Assembly (NCBI GenBank): GCA_964364745.1
Contig: CAYINJ010000034.1
Span: 1 to 7,834, forward strand
Reading direction: 5' to 3'
Length of the DNA: 7,834 bases
From: CAYINJ01 sp964364745
GTDB lineage: Bacteria > Patescibacteriota > Patescibacteriia > JACRDY01
The notes beneath the pieces were generated by a model. The model had not been told where the DNA came from. It saw only the letters and a list, made by a program, of their open reading frames with translations, and ran no database searches. How positions within the stretch are numbered: position 1 is the first letter of the stretch; every line of letters starts with the position of its first letter. The position numbers and the translations under genes were made by a program. Shown piece after piece: positions 6,017 through 7,834 of the stretch.

Positions 6017-6057
6017 ATAAGAAAGTCGCCCCATCCCGCTAAGCGGGACGGGGCGAC
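6013..6057 (-). terminator. Terminator after the broken queA
   Basis: A long hairpin at 6057-6025 has 8 bp (GTCGCCCC / GGGGCGAC), one mismatch, and 6 bp (TCCCGC / GCGGGA) around the loop TTA, read on the minus strand. It is followed by TTTCTTATTTG. It closes transcription coming from queA. Its tail runs straight into the -35 of the next promoter. Confidence 0.75.
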
Positions 6058-6080
6058 AGTGTGAGTCAACCAAGAACAGA

Positions 6081-6127
6081 TCAGTCGATGAGTTCGACCT
6101 CATCGGGCAGTTCGTCGACCAACGCCA
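6081..6127 (-). pseudogene. Possible 3' end of a second gene fused out of frame to queA
   Basis: In the +1 frame relative to queA the minus strand reads WLALVDELPDEVELID and then TGA at 6083-6081, directly before the terminator. An acidic C-terminus in GC-rich codons followed by a terminator looks like the natural end of a protein. The frame is open only back to a TAA at 6176-6174, so no complete gene exists. I infer that this is the tail of a neighbour whose front was lost with the second half of queA. The alternative is chance. Confidence 0.35.
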
Positions 6128-6675
6128 GCCACGGAGGCCGGGTGCGAGGCAAAGACGGTTTGATATTTTTTTCTTAATTCATGCTCGGATAGTTTAGTGT
6201 GGCGCAAATATGGTGGCAGCGGCATGTGGCCGACTTGCTGCAGGATTCCGGATAATTGCCGGAGCGGAAACTGTGGTCGAAAAACAAACATATTCTCGAC
6301 TTGGCCAACAACCACAAATTCATGGCGACCCAACCATACTTTTTGGCCGATGGTTAGCTGGCGGTCGACCAAACCACGGACTGTGCCGGCGGACGATGTT
6401 TCATTCATCAAGAATAACACTTCCACTTTACCGCCAGTATCTTTAGTCAACGGGGCGCGCGCCGGTAACACTTTGGTGTCGTTTAATACCAATAGTGACC
6501 GATGTGGAAGATATTTCCCCAAGTGACGAAAATTATCAAAAATAACCGTGTCTGTGGCAGTGTCATAGACCAGAAGTTTCGCCGCATCTCGCACCCTGGC
6601 CGGTGTGGTGGCCACCAGCTTAGGCGGCAGGTTAAATTGATATTGGGGTAAAATCACAGCATTGACCATGATCAT
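6100..6675 (-). pseudogene. queA: Truncated S-adenosylmethionine:tRNA ribosyltransferase-isomerase (queA), N-terminal half
   Basis: QueA transfers the ribosyl part of S-adenosylmethionine to the modified base at position 34 of GUN-anticodon tRNAs (Asn, Asp, His, Tyr) to make epoxyqueuosine. The start matches well: NLPPKLVATTPARVRDAAKL, then LLVLNDTKVLPAR, GGKVEVLFL, GHMPLPPYLRH, and YQTVFASHPASVA at about residues 171-183. Family members then continue with APTAGLHFT and about 150 more residues. Here the match stops after SVA near position 6127 and eight unrelated residues lead to a TGA, giving 191 residues rather than about 340. The missing part includes the conserved second half, so the product is probably inactive. 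I infer a deletion or rearrangement; an assembly error is possible. The start is 6675 or the ATG at 6669; the ribosome binding site is weak. It lies downstream of tRNA-Asn on the same strand. Confidence 0.85.
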
Positions 6676-6680
6676 TCACT

Positions 6681-6765
6681 AAGCTCTGGGAACAGGATTC
6701 GAATCCTTCTCCGCCCGGCGGATCAGGACAAGCTCTGTGACGTCCTGGTTAACAGCCAGGCGTTC
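6681..6765 (-). pseudogene. Decayed second tRNA-Asn copy interrupted by a palindromic repeat
   Basis: The 23 nt at 6743-6765 are identical to the anticodon arm of the intact tRNA-Asn (6877-6899), including the GTT anticodon. The D-arm and 5' acceptor strand are missing. Downstream, instead of a T-arm, comes a segment containing TCCGCCGGGCGGA, a 6-bp hairpin at 6710-6722. A T-arm-like AGGATTCGAATCCT and an acceptor-like TCCCAGAG follow, corresponding to CCCCGAGAG of the intact gene. An 8-bp direct repeat (AAGCTCTG at 6681-6688 and 6730-6737) flanks 41 bp that contain the hairpin. This cannot fold as a tRNA. An integration-site duplicate is the alternative reading. Confidence 0.6.
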
Positions 6766-6899
6766 CCTGCCGGCCATGCCTCCGGCCTGCCTGCCGGCAG
6801 GCAGGCAGGTAAACCGGGGGCAGGTATCACTAAACTCCTCTCCACAACTCTCGGGGCTGGATTCGAACCAGCGACATCCTGGTTAACAGCCAGGCGTTC
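6743..6899. repeat. 23-bp direct repeat pair of the tRNA-Asn anticodon arm
   Basis: The segments 6743-6765 and 6877-6899 are identical, 134 bp apart and in the same orientation. Exact duplicates of tRNA anticodon arms are the usual trace of tyrosine-recombinase integration or of tRNA gene duplication. The interval holds only the tRNA 3' half and a palindromic repeat, and no integrase. Confidence 0.7.
6765..6832. repeat. GC-rich palindromic repeat element
   Basis: The core at 6785-6806 is a perfect 22-bp palindrome built of CCTGC/GCAGG units around CCGG, with further CCGGC and CAGG copies on both sides. It sits where the 5' half of the second tRNA-Asn copy should be. I recall similar GC-rich palindromes scattered in CPR genomes, where they can be translated as CLPAGR-like strings; this is memory and cannot be tested here. 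Confidence 0.65.
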
Positions 6900-6919
6900 T
6901 ACCCCTGAACTACCCGAGA
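6848..6919 (-). tRNA. tRNA-Asn (GTT)
   Basis: The minus strand folds into a complete 72-nt cloverleaf. The acceptor stem is TCTCGGG / CCCGAGA with discriminator G (as in other bacterial tRNA-Asn). The D-arm is GTTC-AGGGGTA-GAAC, the anticodon arm CCTGG-CTGTTAA-CCAGG with anticodon GTT, the variable loop ATGTC and the T-arm GCTGG-TTCGAAT-CCAGC. All stems are fully paired. The 3' CCA is not encoded, so a CCA-adding enzyme is needed. It is preceded on the same strand by a promoter, a short Asn-rich reading frame and an intrinsic terminator, and followed by the decayed copy and the broken queA. Its G34 makes it a natural queuosine substrate. The charging enzyme asnS is about 4 kb away. Confidence 0.97.
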
Positions 6920-6938
6920 ATACTAGAGAGGAGGTTTT

Positions 6939-6964
6939 AAAAAGCCCTGACGAGTGTCGAGGGC
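6939..6964 (-). terminator. Intrinsic terminator just upstream of tRNA-Asn
   Basis: The minus strand reads GCCCT-C-GAC-ACTC-GTC-AGGGC and then TTTTT: an 8-bp stem with one bulged C, a 4-nt loop and a T-tract. It lies 19 nt upstream of the tRNA 5' end and downstream of the promoter at 7055-7082, so transcripts from that promoter must pass it to reach the tRNA. Confidence 0.75.
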
Positions 6965-7001
6965 GGAGATAAGCGAAACTGACCAACGTGCTTAAATCCG
7001 C
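6963..7001 (-). promoter_or_regulatory. Leader hairpin overlapping the sORF stop codon, candidate antiterminator
   Basis: In the leader RNA, GCGGA-UU-UAAGC (7001-6990) pairs with GCUUA-UC-UCCGC (6974-6963): ten base pairs with one symmetric 2x2 internal loop. Its left arm contains the UAA stop of the Asn-rich frame. Its right arm shares two bases (6964-6963) with the base of the terminator stem, so the two hairpins compete at that point. The functional reading is inference. Confidence 0.45.
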
Positions 7002-7045
7002 GGTGGGCGATTATTATTGTTATTGTTGACTGACTGACTCATCAT
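6992..7045 (-). CDS. Putative 17-residue leader peptide with six consecutive Asn codons
   Basis: The frame starts at ATG 7045 and encodes MMSQSVNNNNNNRPPRI, ending in TAA at 6994-6992. The six Asn codons (AAC AAT AAC AAT AAT AAT, 7027-7010) are read by the tRNA-Asn encoded 73 nt beyond the stop. The first ATG lies about three nucleotides after the predicted transcription start, so it would be translated essentially leaderless; no Shine-Dalgarno sequence is present. The frame is followed by a hairpin and an intrinsic terminator. This is the architecture of amino-acid leader-peptide attenuators. The alternative is chance within an AT-rich trinucleotide-like stretch, since frames this short arise often. 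Confidence 0.4.
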   Translation of the reverse strand: MMSQSVNNNNNNRPPRI

Positions 7046-7054
7046 AGTGAAATT

Positions 7055-7082
7055 ACTATACCACTCTGGACTGAAATGTCAA
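7055..7082 (-). promoter_or_regulatory. Strong promoter of the leader-tRNA-Asn transcript
   Basis: Minus strand: perfect TTGACA (-35, 7082-7077) touching the recO stop codon, 16-nt spacer, TATAGT (-10, 7060-7055) preceded by TGG, an extended -10. This is among the best promoters in the window. Predicted start is at A7048. Confidence 0.75.
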
Positions 7083-7790
7083 TTATTTACCCCGCACCGA
7101 CCGGACTAGCGCGCTGATGGCCGCCATAACTTCGCCTCGAGCGGCGCTATCCCCTGGTTGGCTGTTCTGACTATGCACTACTCCCGCTAGGAGCTCGACT
7201 GACTGGGCCGACAAGGGCAACACGAGCTCGGTGGCCGGCCCGGTGCAGGCCGAACAGCGCAACCCGCCGCGCAAGACATCAAATTGCGCTTTGGCGCGAC
7301 TGATGCCCCGCTGACAGATGACACAAGACGTGACTTGGGGTCGATAGCCCAAGTGCGCGACCAACCGCAGGCCGAAGATGTTAACCAACCACTGTTTGGT
7401 GGCCAAAGCCATCGTCGGATGATTGATCGCCGCTAGCGTTTCCCGCAGACCGTCTAAAATTGAAATGTCACAGGCGCCTTCGTGCACGATGTCGTCAACC
7501 AGCCGTAAACATGATCTCGCCAAGCGCATCAGCGACAAGTCATGAACAATGTCTTGATATCGCTCTACCCCCTCGACATTGGAAATGGTGTAGCGATCCC
7601 GGCCGCTGACCAGCTTCACTGCCACCACCGCAAAGGGCTCTAAGTGGCCGGCCATCTTGCTGTTTAAGCGTCGCGCCCCGCGCGCCACGGCAGTAATTTT
7701 GCCCAAGTGATGAGTATACAACGACACCAGCCGGTCATATTCACGGCTGGCGGTACTGCCGAGCACAATGGCCTGCGTGAAATATTCCAT
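7083..7790 (-). CDS. recO: DNA repair protein RecO
   Basis: RecO works with RecF/RecR in the RecFOR pathway: it binds single-stranded DNA and SSB, helps load RecA and anneals strands at gaps. The 235-residue protein has the usual N-terminal OB-fold (about 1-80, with TQAIVLGSTASREYDRLVSLYTHHLGK and VARGARRLNSKMAGHLEPF). A helical middle region follows, then a zinc-finger-like module with C156-x2-C159 and C179-x2-C182. Length and domain order are normal. The ATG at 7790 touches the stop codon of the upstream gene (TAA-ATG), pointing to translational coupling. The stop at 7083 touches the -35 of the tRNA-Asn promoter, so recO ends an upstream operon without an obvious terminator of its own and readthrough into the leader is possible. 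Confidence 0.93.
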   Translation of the reverse strand: MEYFTQAIVLGSTASREYDRLVSLYTHHLGKITAVARGARRLNSKMAGHLEPFAVVAVKLVSGRDRYTISNVEGVERYQDIVHDLSLMRLARSCLRLVDDIVHEGACDISILDGLRETLAAINHPTMALATKQWLVNIFGLRLVAHLGYRPQVTSCVICQRGISRAKAQFDVLRGGLRCSACTGPATELVLPLSAQSVELLAGVVHSQNSQPGDSAARGEVMAAISALVRSVRGK

Positions 7791-7834
7791 TTAGCGCTTA
7801 ATCTTATCCAAATAACTCTGGAGGATCACCATGG
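7791..7834 (-). CDS. 3' end of a gene upstream of recO, cut by the window edge
   Basis: The minus strand ends an open frame with MVILQSYLDKIKR and TAA at 7793-7791, immediately before the recO ATG. Thirteen codons are too few to identify the product. The tight junction shows it is co-transcribed with recO. The M is probably internal, because the frame is open to the edge. Confidence 0.6.
   Translation of the reverse strand, partial: MVILQSYLDKIKR

Noticed and set aside
6681..6930. CRISPR array
   Set aside because: There are only two copies of a 23-bp repeat, it is a tRNA arm, and no spacer periodicity or cas gene is present.
6723..6986. Minus-strand open frame of 87 codons between recO and queA
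   Set aside because: It reads straight through tRNA-Asn, the decayed copy and the palindromic repeat, giving a low-complexity product; the RNA and repeat features explain the sequence.
7001..7040. AT-rich trinucleotide-like tract as a simple microsatellite only
   Set aside because: The tract is short and imperfect (AAC and AAT mixed), and its frame, start, stop and position before a terminator and tRNA-Asn fit a leader peptide better, though chance is not excluded.

Overview
The window looks like a piece of a small, streamlined bacterial genome, most likely a member of the Candidate Phyla Radiation (Patescibacteria). This placement is an inference; no rRNA marker is present. It rests on four observations: a GC-rich uncharacterised protein ending in a form I recall from CPR genomes (around 291-1193); mostly single genes, many with their own promoter and terminator; a GC-rich perfect palindromic repeat next to a tRNA gene; and a compact VKOR/DsbA pair. 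UGA is used as a stop codon, so the code is standard.

Layout. Left end (1-290): no clear gene, but stacked hairpins and an intrinsic terminator that ends the first gene. 291-1193 (-): GC-rich conserved hypothetical protein with its own promoter, a hairpin leader and a strong Shine-Dalgarno sequence. 1400-2695 (-): asparaginyl-tRNA synthetase (asnS), divergent from a ZIP-family metal transporter (2845-3606, +); a promoter can be read for each. A strong terminator at 3624-3651 separates the transporter from a convergent three-gene minus-strand unit: a four-helix membrane protein of unknown function, a membrane-anchored DsbA-like oxidoreductase and a VKOR-family quinone-linked reoxidant. 5295-5861 (-): stand-alone HD-domain hydrolase resembling small alarmone hydrolases (MESH1 type), preceded by a promoter, an operator-like dyad and a leader terminator. 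6100-6675 (-): the N-terminal half of queA, broken near residue 183. 6680-6930: an intact tRNA-Asn(GTT) and a decayed second tRNA-Asn copy invaded by palindromic repeats. 7083-7790 (-): recO, abutting the last codons of an upstream gene cut off by the right edge.

The most interesting element is upstream of tRNA-Asn. A strong minus-strand promoter directly after recO starts a short RNA whose first AUG opens a 17-codon reading frame with six consecutive Asn codons. A hairpin overlapping its stop codon follows, then an intrinsic terminator, then the tRNA-Asn gene with no obvious second promoter between. This is the layout of a translation-coupled attenuator, but placed in front of the tRNA that decodes the regulatory codons. 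Promoter, reading frame, terminator and tRNA are directly visible; the regulatory mechanism is inference.
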